This document shows, in pieces, positions 1 to 8,541 of a DNA stretch of 64,000 bases. Position numbers and translations under genes: made by a program. The notes beneath the pieces are model-generated. The model did not search any database, had not been told where the DNA came from, and saw nothing but the letters and a program-made list of their open reading frames with translations. Origin of the DNA: Arthrobacter sp. SLBN-112 (GTDB taxonomy: Bacteria > Actinomycetota > Actinomycetes > Actinomycetales > Micrococcaceae); contig NZ_JAUSXY010000001.1 in NCBI RefSeq assembly GCF_030944625.1, forward strand, positions 2,666,001-2,730,000, written 5' to 3'. The stretch's first letter is position 1. Each line of letters starts with the position of its first letter.

Positions 1-2
1 CC

Positions 3-1460
3 GGGTTCCTGGGGTCGGTGTTCATGATGTTCGGTTCCGCCGGCGTGGGCTGGCTCGCGCCGGTCTCCGAACTCCGCCGCATGCCCCTGTTCATCTGGAT
101 GCGCACCGAAGCGCCGGGGGTGGCCCTGTCCATCGTGCTGGTCGCGGCAGGGGGAATGCTGCTGGTGCGCGCCTGGCTGCGGCTCGGCCAAAAAGTCAGG
201 GTGTGGGGCGATCAAGCCCGGCGCGCCACCCTGGCGGCTGTGGTGGCGTGGGGGTTGCCCATGATGTTCAGCGTTCCGTTGTTCAGCCGCGACGTCTATG
301 CCTACATCGGCCAGGGACGGTTGATGGTGGAAGGGTTCAACCCCTACGAAAACGGTATCTCCGCCCTGTCCAACTATTTTCAGCTGGGCGCAGACAAACA
401 GTGGACCGAAGCTCCGGTTCCTTATGGCCAGCTGTTCCTCTGGATCGAGCAGTTCGTCGTGTGGGTTACCAGCGTCCAGCCGGAAGCCTGCATCATGCTG
501 TTCCGGCTGGTTGCCGTGGCCGGAGTGGGCCTCTGCGTGGTCTACGTGCCCCGCCTCGCAGAGTTGCACGGCGTCAATCCACACAGGGCCCTGTGGCTGA
601 CCGTGGCCAACCCGCTTTTCCTGACCAATTTCATCGCCAGCGTGCACAACGACTCCCTCATGATCGGGCTGGCGCTGGCCGGTCTCTATTACTCTGCGAC
701 CCGGCGGCAAGTCCGGGGCATTGTGCTGGTGGCGCTGTCCATCGCCGTCAAGCCCATCACCATCGTCTTCCTGCCGTTCATCGGCCTCCTCTGGGCGGGC
801 AGGAATGCGGGGTGGCTGCGGAAGGTTTCGTTCTGGGCGCTCACGGCCGGCCTGAGCCTGGCAGTGTTGGCCCTTATGAGCCTGGTCAACGGCTTCGGCT
901 TCGGCTGGATCAACGGGCTTTCCGCCCCCGGCAGCCTCTCCATCTGGTACGCCCCGGTGGGCCTGCTTGGCATGGTGGTGGGGTCCCTTGCCAACGCGTT
1001 CGGGCTGGACGGCTCAGTCCCGGCCGGCTGGGTGTTCGACGCCGGCAAGCTGCTTGCTGTGGGCATCCTCGCCTGGCAGATTTTCAAGGGCGACCATGAC
1101 CGCCTGATGCGCCGCCTCACGCTCGGCCTGGCCGCAGTGGTCCTGCTGGCCCCCATCATCCAGTCCTGGTACGTGGTGTGGCTGATCCCGCTTTTTGCCG
1201 TGACGGGCATCCGGAACGACTGGCAGGTCAAGGCCCTGTACTTTGTGGTGTCGTTCTTCATGATTTACGCAATTTCGGACCAGCTGGACGTCTTTCCCTA
1301 CCTGCAAACCCAGGACCTGGGCTTCGCGCTGCTGCTGGCCCGGATTGCGGCGGCGCTGACCGCCCTGCTCTTTGGGCTGTACCTGATCTTTTGGGACCCC
1401 GGCACCCGCCGGCTGTTCCGCAAGACGCACGAGCCCGTCGTCGAACGTCCCGTGATCTAG
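3..1460 (+). CDS. MptB-like polyprenol-phosphate-mannose alpha-1,6-mannosyltransferase (5' partial)
   Basis: The frame is open through the left edge, so the N-terminus is missing. The visible protein is almost entirely hydrophobic helices (about ten to twelve membrane segments), as in the GT-C glycosyltransferases MptA/MptB that use polyprenyl-phosphomannose outside the membrane to extend the mannan backbone of lipomannan-type glycolipids. An early extracytoplasmic loop carries the family-like D-V-Y-A-Y-I-G-Q-G motif (near base 290), followed by N-P-Y-E-N-G. A basic C-terminal tail ends the protein. The family call rests on topology plus this motif; the exact linkage made is inferred. It stands apart from the convergent DNA-repair gene that follows. 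Confidence 0.75.
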   Translation, partial: GFLGSVFMMFGSAGVGWLAPVSELRRMPLFIWMRTEAPGVALSIVLVAAGGMLLVRAWLRLGQKVRVWGDQARRATLAAVVAWGLPMMFSVPLFSRDVYAYIGQGRLMVEGFNPYENGISALSNYFQLGADKQWTEAPVPYGQLFLWIEQFVVWVTSVQPEACIMLFRLVAVAGVGLCVVYVPRLAELHGVNPHRALWLTVANPLFLTNFIASVHNDSLMIGLALAGLYYSATRRQVRGIVLVALSIAVKPITIVFLPFIGLLWAGRNAGWLRKVSFWALTAGLSLAVLALMSLVNGFGFGWINGLSAPGSLSIWYAPVGLLGMVVGSLANAFGLDGSVPAGWVFDAGKLLAVGILAWQIFKGDHDRLMRRLTLGLAAVVLLAPIIQSWYVVWLIPLFAVTGIRNDWQVKALYFVVSFFMIYAISDQLDVFPYLQTQDLGFALLLARIAAALTALLFGLYLIFWDPGTRRLFRKTHEPVVERPVI

Positions 1461-1470
1461 CGGCGGTGAG

Positions 1471-2178
1471 CTAAGGCCGGCCGGCGCCGGCGCCGATCCT
1501 GCGCAAGGCCTCCCTGCGTGACAACGGACTCAGCTCCTGCCGATGCCGGGCGACGAACTCCTCCACCCATTCAGGTGCCGTTTTGGCGAATTCACGGAGC
1601 GCCCAGCCAATCGCTTTGCGGATAAAGAATTCCCGGTCCGCCAGATTCGGCTCAATGACATCGGCAAGCAGCACCGTGTCGGTGGCGCGCTTCGCCCGAA
1701 GCTGCGACGTGATGCTGGCGCGTCGAATCCAGAAGTCCGGATCGCGGCTCCACGTCCTCAAAACCGCGGACATCTCAACCGGGTGCGCCAGCAGCAGGGC
1801 ACAGATCCGGCCGGACACGCCGTCCACAAAATCCCACCACGCCCCGGTGCGGATGATTTCCTCGTATACCGGCAGCATCTCCAGGTCCTTGGCAACCAGG
1901 GGGTTGCCGGTCAGGTCAATGGCTGCATAGCGTTCTTCCCGGAATGCGGACGTGCGCCACAGTTCCAGCACCGTGGCGCGCACGCCGCCGGCCGATGCCG
2001 GCGGAAACTCTGCCGTGGCCTGTGCCGCGATCCGCCGGACATCCGGGACCCTGACGCCCAGTGAGGGCAAGGAAGACTTCATGTACGCCTGCGCGCCGGC
2101 GGCACGCGCGGGATCGGAGAGCTCCCACAGCGCGCTCCGGACGGCGGCGATAAGGTACTGGTCGGGTGCCGCTTCCAT
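1471..2178 (-). CDS. DNA alkylation repair protein, AlkD-like
   Basis: 235 aa, matching the usual length of AlkD-type HEAT-repeat DNA glycosylases, which excise bulky or positively charged alkylated bases without flipping them. Visible family features are W-W-D-F-V-D in the middle, D-F-W-I-R-R-A-S-I shortly after, and F-I-R-K-A-I-G-W-A-L-R-E near the C-terminus; these contain the Trp, Asp and Arg positions that form the AlkD active cleft. No Shine-Dalgarno sequence precedes the ATG. Instead a TAGAGT hexamer lies 6 nt upstream, suggesting a leaderless mRNA. Convergent with the mannosyltransferase. Confidence 0.85.
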   Translation of the reverse strand: MEAAPDQYLIAAVRSALWELSDPARAAGAQAYMKSSLPSLGVRVPDVRRIAAQATAEFPPASAGGVRATVLELWRTSAFREERYAAIDLTGNPLVAKDLEMLPVYEEIIRTGAWWDFVDGVSGRICALLLAHPVEMSAVLRTWSRDPDFWIRRASITSQLRAKRATDTVLLADVIEPNLADREFFIRKAIGWALREFAKTAPEWVEEFVARHRQELSPLSRREALRRIGAGAGRP

Positions 2179-2256
2179 GGAGCAACTCTAACGAGCCGGG
2201 CCCCGGCAGGATGAAGTATGCTGTTTAGCGCTAACAAATTCTCGTTGAAGGACGCC

Positions 2257-3168
2257 ATGCCCGGAACAGAAGTCCGCATCGCCCACGGACCCTACACCGC
2301 CGTCGTGACCACCCGCGGCGGTTCCCTCCGGGAGCTGCGCTGCGGAGATCGGGATCTGGTGGTGGGCTTTGGGCCGGAGGGAGGGGTTCCGGATTACCGG
2401 GGCGTGATCTGCGCGCCGTGGCCCAACCGGCTGGCTGACGGCACCTACGCCTACGCCGGCCAGTCCTATGCAGCCACCATCAACGAGCCGGAGCGCGGGT
2501 CGGCCCTGCACGGGCTGGCCATCCATCAGGCCTGGAACGTCCTGGAGGCGTCGGCGGACCGGGCGGTGCTCGGCTGCCGCGTTCCGGCCGGACCGGAATA
2601 CCCGGGCGACCTGGAACTCACGGTCGCCTATTCCCTGTCCGGGGAGGGCCTCCGAGGTACGGTCACCGCTGTCAACGCCGGTACCCGGGCCGCGCCGTAC
2701 GGCGTTTGCCCCCATCCCTACCTTGTGGCCGGCACTGCTCCGCTGGATGACTGGACGCTGGAACTTCCGGCCGGCGCCTACCTCGAGGTCACCCCGGACC
2801 GTTTGCTCCCGGTGGCCATGCGGCAGGTGGAGCAGGACGCGTTCGACTTCCGCCTACCGCGCAGGCTGGGGCCGGTCAAGATCGACCACGCTTTTACCGG
2901 TATCTCCCGCGACGGGGCCGGGTTGGCTTGCGTCCGGGTACTGGATCCGTCGGGAACGGGCGTGGAGCTGGAATGGGGGCCGGAGTGGCCCTGGGTCCAG
3001 GTGCATACGGGGGACAAGCCTGTTGGTCCGGACCGGCTGGGCCTGGCGGTTGAGCCCATGACTTGCCCGCCGGACGCCTTCAATTCCGGAACAGACCTGA
3101 TACACCTCGAGCCGGGCGGCTCCCACTCGGCGAGCTGGACCATCCGCGCTGTGGGCCGGCGGGACTAG
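2257..3168 (+). CDS. aldose 1-epimerase family protein
   Basis: 303 aa from the ATG at 2257, preferred over an in-frame ATG at 2218 because GAAGGA sits 4 nt upstream and the extra residues do not resemble the family. Galactose-mutarotase fold: the first catalytic His candidate is in S-A-L-H-G-L-A, the second in C-P-H-P-Y-L (usually HPYF), and the base is a Glu in L-A-V-E-P-M-T. Members interconvert alpha and beta anomers of aldoses or bind sugar phosphates. Genes of this kind are common beside sugar catabolic clusters, here just upstream of the LacI/DUF993 island. The substrate cannot be read from sequence. Confidence 0.85.
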   Translation: MPGTEVRIAHGPYTAVVTTRGGSLRELRCGDRDLVVGFGPEGGVPDYRGVICAPWPNRLADGTYAYAGQSYAATINEPERGSALHGLAIHQAWNVLEASADRAVLGCRVPAGPEYPGDLELTVAYSLSGEGLRGTVTAVNAGTRAAPYGVCPHPYLVAGTAPLDDWTLELPAGAYLEVTPDRLLPVAMRQVEQDAFDFRLPRRLGPVKIDHAFTGISRDGAGLACVRVLDPSGTGVELEWGPEWPWVQVHTGDKPVGPDRLGLAVEPMTCPPDAFNSGTDLIHLEPGGSHSASWTIRAVGRRD

Positions 3169-3174
3169 GTAACG

Positions 3175-3954
3175 CTAGCTGCCGCGGCCACCGGCTGCGG
3201 TGCGGGCTGCTTCGGCCGTTGAATCGGTCCAGCCGGCACGTTCCAGCCATGACGCGCACAGGGACGTCCACTGTCCGGGTCCCGGCTCGCCTGCTGCGAG
3301 GCCCAGGCCGTGCCGCCCCTCCGGGAAGACATGCAGTTCGGCGGGTACGCCGGCGGCGATCAGCGCCTTGGCGTAGTCCAGGCTGTTGCCAACCGGGACC
3401 GCGTCGTCGTCCGCGGTGTGCCAGAGGAAAGCCGGCGGGGTCCTGGCCGTCACGTTCAGCTCGGCGGACAGGGCCGCAAGGAGGTCCGACGGCGGCAGCT
3501 CGCCGAGGAGGTTGTCCACAGACCCCTGATGCATGTCGTGGACCAGGGACACCACCGGGTAGCAAAGCACTGAGAGGTCCGGGACGGCGGCCTCGACGTC
3601 GAGGCCCCGGTTGCCGGTGCCTGCTGCCGTGGACAGTGTGGCCGCCAGGTGGCCGCCGGCCGAGAATCCCAGGACTCCCACGCGCTTCTGGTCCACGGCG
3701 AGGCCGTGCGGTCCGCTCCGGATGAAGAGCATGGCCGCCTTGGCGTCTTCAAGGGGTGCGGGGTGGCGGTCCGGGGCCACGCGGTAGCGCAGGACGAAAG
3801 CGTGGATACCCAGCGATGCGAGCCATTCCGCGACCGGCTCGGCTTCGTGGTCCGCCTGGCGCGCGTAACCGCCGCCCGGCAGGACCAGGATGGCGGGCCG
3901 GGGGCCGGCGGCTTCAGCGCGCGCCGGAACCGCGGTGATCCTGCGCGAAATCAT
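3175..3954 (-). CDS. alpha/beta-hydrolase esterase (carbohydrate-esterase-like)
   Basis: 259 aa. It has an oxyanion-hole L-P-G-G-G-Y motif near the N-terminus, a G-F-S-A-G-G nucleophile elbow at about residue 98, an Asp in H-T-A-D-D-D, and the final His in E-G-R-H-G-L-G, the order expected for the BD-FAE/acetylxylan-esterase-like group. Its ATG overlaps the stop of the LacI regulator in an ATGA arrangement, so the two are translationally coupled. That context suggests deacylation of a carbohydrate ester feeding the divergent sugar operon. No signal peptide is evident, so it should be cytoplasmic. The specific ester is unknown. Confidence 0.8.
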   Translation of the reverse strand: MISRRITAVPARAEAAGPRPAILVLPGGGYARQADHEAEPVAEWLASLGIHAFVLRYRVAPDRHPAPLEDAKAAMLFIRSGPHGLAVDQKRVGVLGFSAGGHLAATLSTAAGTGNRGLDVEAAVPDLSVLCYPVVSLVHDMHQGSVDNLLGELPPSDLLAALSAELNVTARTPPAFLWHTADDDAVPVGNSLDYAKALIAAGVPAELHVFPEGRHGLGLAAGEPGPGQWTSLCASWLERAGWTDSTAEAARTAAGGRGS

Positions 3955-5033
3955 ACGGCGGCGGCCTCGGTGCTGCGCCGAAGCGTGACCTCCCCGGTAA
4001 CGGCTTCGTCGGGGCCGGCTTCCTGGTCCTCACCGGCAGGCCGGGGGCGGGTGGCCCGGGTGGCAAGCCGGCCAATGTCTTCAAGCGGCAAGCGGACGGT
4101 AGAGAGGGCAGGCCTGAAGTCCCGGAGCGTTTCGATGTCATCAAAGCCGGCGATTGAGGCGTCGCGGGGGATCCGCAGCCCCTCGGACCGAAGGGCTGCC
4201 GCGGCGCCGATCGCCATCACGTCGTTGACCGCGAAAATGCACATCTTCGGAGCGGCGGAGTCCGCGGCCGAGGCTGCCTTGATGCGTGCAGCCAGTTGCA
4301 GGCCGGCCTCGTAGCCGCCGGCCCGGTTGAAGGCGCTCCTGAGCACCTCCGCCGGCCGGCGCCCGGCCCGGGCCAGGCCGTCCTGGAAGCCGCGGATCCG
4401 GTCATCGGAGGTGTACAGGCCTTCGGGACCGCCGATAATCACAAAATCGCCGTCCCAGCCGGCGGCCAGTTCCGTGGCCAACCGGCCGGCAAGCTCCTGG
4501 TTGGGGACTTCGACGACGTGGTAGCCCTCCAATGCGGTGGCACCCACCACTGCATGCCCCACCACTGCCACCCTGCCGCCGTTGCGGCAGTACCGGTCGA
4601 GTTCTGCGGCCAGCTGCGCGTTGCCTTCCTGGTCCTCGGTCCGGCAGGACCGGGAGCCGGCGATCACGATCGAATCTGCACGGCGGGCAGCGAAAGCCGC
4701 CACGGCTTCCTTTTCTTCCGCAGGTCCGCCCCCGGTGGTGGCGAGGAGCACCATTTTCCGCTGTTCCCGTGCGGCATCCTGCACGCCGCGGGCAATGGCG
4801 GCGAAATACGGGTCGGCGATGTCGTGGACAATCAGGCCGATGAGTCCGGAGCTGGATTTCGCGAGGCCCTGGGCCTGCGCATTGGGGATGTAGCCCAGTG
4901 AGTCGGCCGCTTGGCGGACGCGCTCGGCAATGTCCTTGCCGGGGGTCCGGGCTGAGCCGTTCAACACGCGTGAGGCCGTGGCAGGCGAGACGCCGGCGAG
5001 GCGGGCAACCTCGGTAAGGGTACTAGCAGCCAC
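3951..5033 (-). CDS. LacI-family transcriptional regulator
   Basis: 360 aa from GTG at 5033, chosen because AGGAG lies directly upstream; a TTG at 5063 would only add a ten-residue unrelated tail. The N-terminal helix-turn-helix reads T-L-T-E-V-A-R-L-A-G-V-S-P-A-T-A-S-R-V-L-N-G, the classic LacI DNA-binding segment with the L-A hinge-side residues, and a periplasmic-binding-protein-like effector domain follows. It is divergent from the dehydrogenase-DUF993-isomerase operon. Two palindromes in the shared spacer resemble LacI operators, one over each presumed -35 region, so autoregulation plus repression of the operon is likely. The effector is unknown. Confidence 0.9.
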   Translation of the reverse strand: MAASTLTEVARLAGVSPATASRVLNGSARTPGKDIAERVRQAADSLGYIPNAQAQGLAKSSSGLIGLIVHDIADPYFAAIARGVQDAAREQRKMVLLATTGGGPAEEKEAVAAFAARRADSIVIAGSRSCRTEDQEGNAQLAAELDRYCRNGGRVAVVGHAVVGATALEGYHVVEVPNQELAGRLATELAAGWDGDFVIIGGPEGLYTSDDRIRGFQDGLARAGRRPAEVLRSAFNRAGGYEAGLQLAARIKAASAADSAAPKMCIFAVNDVMAIGAAAALRSEGLRIPRDASIAGFDDIETLRDFRPALSTVRLPLEDIGRLATRATRPRPAGEDQEAGPDEAVTGEVTLRRSTEAAAV

Positions 5034-5098
5034 AGCATCTCCTGGTGGTCGGGGCGGGCTCAAAGGGTAAGGACATTATGACAGTTCAAACTACTTCC

Positions 5099-5112
5099 GG
5101 AAAGCGCTTGCC
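5099..5112. promoter_or_regulatory. putative LacI-type operator 1
   Basis: GGAAAGCGCTTGCC, a near-palindrome centred on GCGC. It matches operator 2 at 12 of 14 positions. It overlaps the region expected for the -35 element of the LacI gene (minus-strand -10 candidate TAATGT at 5073-5078), which would fit autoregulation. Confidence 0.5.
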
Positions 5113-5146
5113 AAGCGGAACGGTGCGGTGCATCATGGAAACAGAG

Positions 5147-5160
5147 GGAATGCGCTTTCC
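5147..5160. promoter_or_regulatory. putative LacI-type operator 2
   Basis: GGAATGCGCTTTCC, extended by one base pair each side to GGGAA...TTCCC. It lies 48 bp centre to centre from operator 1. It covers the expected -35 position for a TACACT -10 candidate at 5175-5180, which would drive the dehydrogenase-DUF993-isomerase operon. Confidence 0.5.
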
Positions 5161-5204
5161 CGATTCGTCTTGAGTACACTTTGCTCACTCACCGTGGAGG
5201 ACAC

Positions 5205-6374
5205 ATGGGCTTCGAAACTAAAACGATCCGTATTGCCATGAACGGCATCACCGGCCGCATGGGCTACCGCCAGCACCTGCTGCGGTCCATCCTGCCCATC
5301 CGCGACGCCGGCGGCTTCACCCTGGAAGACGGCACGCGCGTCCAGGTTGAGCCCATCCTGGTGGGCCGCAACGAGGCCAAAATCCGCGAGCTGGCGGAAA
5401 AGCACAAGGTGTCCGAGTGGACCACGGACCTGGACGCCGTGATCAACGACCCCACTGTGGACGTCGTCTTCGACGCTTCCATGACCAGCCTGCGCGCCGC
5501 CACGCTCAAGAAGGCCATGCTGGCCGGCAAGCACATCTTCACGGAGAAGCCGACGGCAGAAACCCTGGAAGAGGCCATCGAACTGGCCCGCATCGGCAAG
5601 GAAGCCGGCGTCACCGCCGGCGTTGTCCACGACAAGTTGTACCTCCCCGGCCTGGTCAAGCTCCGCCGGCTGGTGGACGAAGGCTTCTTCGGCCGCATCC
5701 TGTCCATTCGCGGCGAATTTGGCTACTGGGTCTTCGAGGGCGACATCCAGGCGGCCCAGCGCCCGTCCTGGAACTACCGCAAGGAAGACGGCGGCGGCAT
5801 GACCACCGACATGTTCTGCCACTGGAACTACGTGCTGGAAGGCATCATCGGCAAGGTCAAGAGCGTCAACGCCAAGACCGCCACCCACATCCCGGCACGC
5901 TGGGACGAGGCCGGCAAGGAGTACAAGGCCACTGCCGATGACGCCTCCTACGGCATCTTCGAGCTCGAGACACCGGCCGGGGACGACGTCATCGGCCAGA
6001 TCAACTCCTCCTGGGCCGTCCGGGTATACCGCGACGAACTGGTGGAGTTCCAGGTGGACGGCACCCATGGTTCGGCTGTTGCCGGCCTGAACAAGTGCGT
6101 CGCCCAGCAGCGCGCCCACACTCCCAAGCCGGTCTGGAACCCGGACCTTCCGGTCACCGAGTCATTCCGCGACCAGTGGCAGGAAGTACCCGCCAACGCC
6201 GAGTTGGACAACGGCTTCAAGCTGCAGTGGGAGGAATTCCTCCGCGACGTCGTCGCCGGCCGCGAACACCGCTTCGGCCTGCTCTCCGCCGCCCGCGGCG
6301 TCCAGCTCGCCGAGCTGGGGCTGCAGTCCAACGACGAACGGCGCACCATCGACATCCCGGAGATCACCCTCTAA
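5205..6374 (+). CDS. Gfo/Idh/MocA-family oxidoreductase
   Basis: 389 aa from ATG 5205, preceded by GGAGGA 5 nt upstream; an in-frame TTG at 5181 is not used. The N-terminal nucleotide-binding loop is G-I-T-G-R-M-G (residues 14-20), closer to the DapB form than to the usual Gfo/Idh G-x-G-x-x-G. The family E-K-P signature is present at residues 114-116 with the catalytic-type Lys115. Members oxidise hydroxyls of sugars, inositols or sugar acids with NAD(P). First gene of a tight operon; its TAA shares a base with the next ATG. The substrate is unknown. Confidence 0.85.
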   Translation: MGFETKTIRIAMNGITGRMGYRQHLLRSILPIRDAGGFTLEDGTRVQVEPILVGRNEAKIRELAEKHKVSEWTTDLDAVINDPTVDVVFDASMTSLRAATLKKAMLAGKHIFTEKPTAETLEEAIELARIGKEAGVTAGVVHDKLYLPGLVKLRRLVDEGFFGRILSIRGEFGYWVFEGDIQAAQRPSWNYRKEDGGGMTTDMFCHWNYVLEGIIGKVKSVNAKTATHIPARWDEAGKEYKATADDASYGIFELETPAGDDVIGQINSSWAVRVYRDELVEFQVDGTHGSAVAGLNKCVAQQRAHTPKPVWNPDLPVTESFRDQWQEVPANAELDNGFKLQWEEFLRDVVAGREHRFGLLSAARGVQLAELGLQSNDERRTIDIPEITL

Positions 6375-7588
6375 TGACTTCCCTCATCCTTCCCTCCGAA
6401 GACGGCGGCACCAGGGAATACCGGCTGCAGGGCGGCGCCGCCTGGGGCCGCCCCACGGCACCCCTGACCGCGCGCCGGGCGTACGCGGCTGCCCACGTCA
6501 TCCCTGAAGTGCTCGCCGACAATACCCCGGGTGCCCCGGCACGGCTGGACTGGGACGCCACCATGGCGTACCGCCACGAGCTGTGGTCCTATGGCCTCGG
6601 CGTGGCCGACGCCATGGACACCGCCCAGCGCGGCATGGGCCTGGACTGGGCCGCCACCCAGCAGCTCATCAAGCGCACAGGCGTAGAAGCCGCCTCGGTG
6701 GTTTCGGCCGGCAATGCGGCAACCGCGGGCAAGTCCGTTCGCGACCTGGTCTCCTGCGGCGCAGGCACCGACCAGCTCGACATCGACGCCCTGCCCTCCG
6801 GCGAGGCCGGCATCAAGGCCGTCCTGGAGGCCTACCGCGAGCAAATCGCCGTCGTCACCGAGGCCGGACCCAAGGTCATCCTCATGGCATCCCGCGCCCT
6901 GGCGAAGGTGGCCGGCGGCCCCGAAGACTACCTGAAGGTGTACTCCACCCTCCTGCAGGAAGTGGACCAGCCGGTCATCCTGCACTGGCTGGGCACCATG
7001 TTCGATCCCGCCCTCGCCGGCTACTGGGGATCGGATGACGTTGCCACGGCCACCGAAACGTTCCTCGGCCTCATCAAGGACAATGCGGCCAAGGTTGACG
7101 GCGTCAAGGTCTCGCTGCTCGATGCGAGCCACGAGGTGGCCTTGCGGGCAGCCCTGCCCGAAGGCGTCCGGCTCTACACCGGCGACGACTTCAACTACCC
7201 GGAACTCATCGACGGCGACGGCAGCCACCACTCCGACGCCCTGCTGGGAATCTTCGCGGCAATCTACCCGGCCGCCTCGGTGGCCCTGCAGAACTACGAC
7301 GCCGGCAACGCCGCCAAAGCCCGCGAAATCCTCGACTCCACCCGCGAACTGGGCAAGCACATCTTCAGCGCACCCACTTTCTACTACAAGACGGGCATCG
7401 CCTTCATGTCCTGGCTCAACGGCAAGCAGCCGGGCTTCCAGATGGTGGGCGGCCTGCACTCCGGCCGCTCGGTCTGCCACCTGGCCAGGACCTTCGAACT
7501 GGCGGACCAGGCCGGACTGCTGAAGGACCCCGCACTGGCCGCCTTCCGGATGTCCGACTACCTGCGCATCAACGGGGTGGGGGTATGA
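6374..7588 (+). CDS. DUF993 / dihydrodipicolinate-synthase-like aldolase
   Basis: 404 aa starting at the ATG that overlaps the previous stop (TAATG). It resembles the DUF993 branch of the DHDPS/N-acetylneuraminate-lyase class I aldolases. The likely Schiff-base lysine is Lys245 in V-D-G-V-K-V-S-L-L-D, followed by the family-like G-D-D-F-N-Y segment. It is longer than typical DapA (about 300 aa), with an N-terminal extension. The usual DapA reaction is unlikely in a sugar operon; cleavage or dehydration of an oxidised sugar is an inference from the neighbours. No characterised function is known to me for this branch. Confidence 0.8.
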   Translation: MTSLILPSEDGGTREYRLQGGAAWGRPTAPLTARRAYAAAHVIPEVLADNTPGAPARLDWDATMAYRHELWSYGLGVADAMDTAQRGMGLDWAATQQLIKRTGVEAASVVSAGNAATAGKSVRDLVSCGAGTDQLDIDALPSGEAGIKAVLEAYREQIAVVTEAGPKVILMASRALAKVAGGPEDYLKVYSTLLQEVDQPVILHWLGTMFDPALAGYWGSDDVATATETFLGLIKDNAAKVDGVKVSLLDASHEVALRAALPEGVRLYTGDDFNYPELIDGDGSHHSDALLGIFAAIYPAASVALQNYDAGNAAKAREILDSTRELGKHIFSAPTFYYKTGIAFMSWLNGKQPGFQMVGGLHSGRSVCHLARTFELADQAGLLKDPALAAFRMSDYLRINGVGV

Positions 7589-8424
7589 GCAACTTCGCGC
7601 GCCTTTCCATCAACAGCGCCACCACCAAGAAGTGGACGCTCGCCCAGGTCGTGGAAGGGTGCGTCAACGCCGGCATTCCCTCGATCGGCCCGTGGCGGGA
7701 CCGCGTGGCGGAAGCCGGCCTGGATAAGGCGGCCCGCCTGATCAAGGACGCCGGCCTGCGCGTCTCCTCACTGTGCCGCGGCGGGTTCCTCACCGCGGCT
7801 GACGCCGAGGGCCAGGCGGCCGCGCTCGCGGACAACCGGGCAGCAATCCTTGAAGCCGTGGCCCTGGATACCCGGGAACTGTTCCTGGTGGTCGGAGGCC
7901 TTGCCCCGGGGGAGAAGGACGTCGTGGGAGCGCGGCAGCGTGTTGCCGACAGGCTCGCGGACCTGGTCCCGTTCGCCGCGGAACACGGCGTCCGCCTGGT
8001 CCTGGAGCCGCTGCACCCGATGTATGCGGCCGATCGTGCCCTGATCTCCACCCTGGGGCAGGCGCTGGACCTCGCAGCGCCTTTCGACGCCTCAACGGTG
8101 GGCGTCGCCGTGGACACCTTCCATGTCTGGTGGGACCCGGAACTGAAGGCGCAGATCGGGCGAGCGGGCCGGGAAAACCGGATCGCCTCCTACCAGGTGT
8201 GCGACTTCAACATGCCCATCGCCGCGGACCCGCTGCTGTCCCGCGGGTACATGGGCGACGGCGTGGTGGACTTCGCAACGATCGGCACCTGGGTCCGGGA
8301 CGCCGGCTATACCGGAGACATCGAGGTGGAGATCTTCAACCAGGAGATTTGGGACACGGACGGCAACACCGTCCTGGCCACGGTCAAGGAGCGGTACGCG
8401 GAGCTCGTCCTCCCGTTCGCCTGA
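7585..8424 (+). CDS. sugar phosphate isomerase/epimerase (TIM barrel)
   Basis: 279 aa, ATGA overlap with the DUF993 gene, so the three genes are coupled. It belongs to the AP-endonuclease-2/xylose-isomerase-like TIM-barrel superfamily: acidic and His metal-ligand candidates occur in L-V-L-E-P-L-H-P, V-A-V-D-T-F-H-V-W-W, and near the C-terminus in I-E-V-E-I-F-N. Related enzymes isomerise or epimerise sugars, keto-inositols or 3-keto-sugars. With the dehydrogenase upstream, a 3-keto or keto-sugar substrate is plausible but unproven. Two hairpins follow the stop. Confidence 0.8.
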   Translation: MSNFARLSINSATTKKWTLAQVVEGCVNAGIPSIGPWRDRVAEAGLDKAARLIKDAGLRVSSLCRGGFLTAADAEGQAAALADNRAAILEAVALDTRELFLVVGGLAPGEKDVVGARQRVADRLADLVPFAAEHGVRLVLEPLHPMYAADRALISTLGQALDLAAPFDASTVGVAVDTFHVWWDPELKAQIGRAGRENRIASYQVCDFNMPIAADPLLSRGYMGDGVVDFATIGTWVRDAGYTGDIEVEIFNQEIWDTDGNTVLATVKERYAELVLPFA

Positions 8425-8440
8425 CCTGATACAGACCGCG

Positions 8441-8473
8441 GGCTCCTGCCGACGTTTTCCGCAGGCAGGAGCC
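8441..8473 (+). terminator. hairpin after the sugar operon
   Basis: Ten-base perfect arms GGCTCCTGCC / GGCAGGAGCC with a 13-nt loop containing TTTT, starting 16 nt after the isomerase stop. It likely ends the plus-strand operon. Confidence 0.55.
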
Positions 8474-8485
8474 TGCGCCCCACAT

Positions 8486-8524
8486 GGAAGGACCCGGACC
8501 GCTGCCAGCGGTCCGGGTCCTTCC
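8486..8524. terminator. bidirectional terminator between the sugar operon and xylB
   Basis: An 18-bp perfect inverted repeat (8486-8503 with 8507-8524) between two convergent operons, with TTCC-TGGTTTT following on the plus strand. It probably serves both the isomerase and the xylAB transcripts. Confidence 0.7.
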
Positions 8525-8541
8525 TGGTTTTGCGGACCGTC

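Noticed and set aside
5205..8424. Assignment of the sugar operon to levoglucosan degradation (lgd-type) or myo-inositol catabolism
   Set aside because: Those clusters also use Gfo/Idh and TIM-barrel proteins, but they have different dehydrogenase N-termini and lack a DUF993 aldolase. No IolC/IolD/IolE-like genes are present.
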